Positions 12,290 to 12,832 of a stretch of 12,832 nucleotides of DNA are shown one piece after another (the first letter of the stretch is position 1; each line of letters begins with the position of its first letter). The notes under the pieces were generated by a model. The model worked only from the letters and a program-made list of their open reading frames with translations. It was not told the origin of the DNA and made no database searches. Source of the DNA: Minisyncoccota bacterium (GTDB lineage Bacteria > Patescibacteriota > Minisyncoccia > Minisyncoccales > CG1-02-41-26); assembly GCA_028715435.1 (NCBI GenBank), contig JAQURU010000018.1:1-12832 (forward strand), given 5' to 3'. A program made the position numbers and the translations under genes.

Positions 12290-12832
12290 TTAATTGGTCA
12301 TTCTTGTGATATCTGCTCCTAGTTTTTGGAGCCTTTCTTCAATATTCTCATATCCCCTATCGACTTGATTAATATTCTCAATTGTGGTGGTTCCTTGAGC
12401 CAAAAGCCCAGCTATTATTAAGCAAGCTCCTGCCCTAATATCCCATGACTCAATGGAAACCCCTGACAGCTCTGTTGGCCCGAAAACAAACGCTCTATGA
12501 GGGTCAACAATTTCAATATCACCGCCCATTTTACGCAATTGATGAATATAGTTTAAACGATTTTCATAAAGCGGATCGTGCAACAAACTTTTACCCTTAG
12601 CTTGGGTTAATAAAGGCACAACCAAAGGCAAAAGATCGGTAGGAAAACCAGGATAAGGAAGAGCCTGGATTTTCACTGGCTTTAAGTTAGCACCGCCTTG
12701 AATTTCAATATAATTATCGCCTTTTTGGTATTCAATACCCATTTCTTCCAATTTTTCCAAAAACAAATCTAAATAATCCCCTTCTATGTTCTTTACTTTT
12801 ACTTTCCCGCCGCACAAAGCGCCAATAATTAA
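12290..12832 (-). CDS. murA: UDP-N-acetylglucosamine 1-carboxyvinyltransferase, C-terminal part
   Basis: MurA transfers enolpyruvate from PEP to UDP-GlcNAc, the first committed step of peptidoglycan synthesis, in the cytoplasm. The frame is open to the right edge; 180 residues of the C-terminal half are visible, starting LIIGALCGGKVKV. They contain the UDP-GlcNAc-binding Asp in PYPGFPTDLLP, the segment LYENRLNYIHQLRKMGGDIEI, DIRAGACLIIAGLLAQGTT, and DRGYENIEERLQKLGADI with the conserved Arg. The catalytic Cys loop lies outside the window. An internal TTG at 12817 could be taken for a start, but homology continues upstream of it. It precedes an mreB, pairing wall precursor synthesis with wall patterning. 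Confidence 0.95.
   Translation of the reverse strand, partial: LIIGALCGGKVKVKNIEGDYLDLFLEKLEEMGIEYQKGDNYIEIQGGANLKPVKIQALPYPGFPTDLLPLVVPLLTQAKGKSLLHDPLYENRLNYIHQLRKMGGDIEIVDPHRAFVFGPTELSGVSIESWDIRAGACLIIAGLLAQGTTTIENINQVDRGYENIEERLQKLGADITRMTN

Noticed and set aside
12815..12817. Start codon of murA at the internal TTG
   Set aside because: The frame stays open and MurA-like (LIIGAL) to the window edge, so this is an internal Leu codon of a truncated gene.

Overview
The window is a compact, AT-rich stretch in which every gene lies on the minus strand. The gene set is mostly housekeeping: cell-wall synthesis and shape, DNA polymerase clamp loader, translation factors, tRNAs and late pyrimidine synthesis. 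Several traits suggest a small-genome bacterium of the Patescibacteria (CPR) type: a prolyl-tRNA synthetase without the usual editing insertion, many 1-20 nt gaps or overlaps between genes, weak or missing ribosome binding sites at many starts, an intron-bearing tRNA and short period-7 repeats. This placement is inference; the window has no rRNA marker.

Layout in the direction of transcription (12832 to 1). The 3' part of murA enters from the right edge. A 172-nt spacer follows that holds a foldback bounded by period-7 repeats. Then come a first MreB and holB (clamp-loader delta prime). After a GC-rich spacer come frr and the site-2 protease rseP. An AbrB-RelE type toxin-antitoxin pair follows, with its own promoter and terminator. 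Next is a tightly packed run: proS, a second MreB, gatC, gatA and a one-TM protein of unknown function, ending in a terminator that overlaps the last codons.

The next block is a tRNA operon. It starts with an initiator tRNA-fMet(CAU) interrupted between U33 and C34 by a 264-nt group I intron with a complete, readable core. It continues with a GIY-YIG domain gene, a second CAU tRNA and tRNA-Asp(GUC), and ends at a terminator. A small HAD-like gene with a perfect 14-bp terminator follows. Last are pyrD and pyrF, the latter cut by the left edge.

The main points for a second look are: (1) the group I intron in the initiator tRNA; (2) the GIY-YIG gene whose UAG stop shares its G with nucleotide 1 of the next tRNA, so RNase P would cut through the stop codon; (3) two MreB paralogs with complementary changes at two nucleotide-handling positions (Glu to Gln in one, Asp to Asn in the other); (4) recurrent period-7 repeats, one inside gatA; (5) a 14-nt motif shared by the tRNA-fMet and proS promoters. 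I found no CRISPR array, transposase, rRNA or plus-strand gene.
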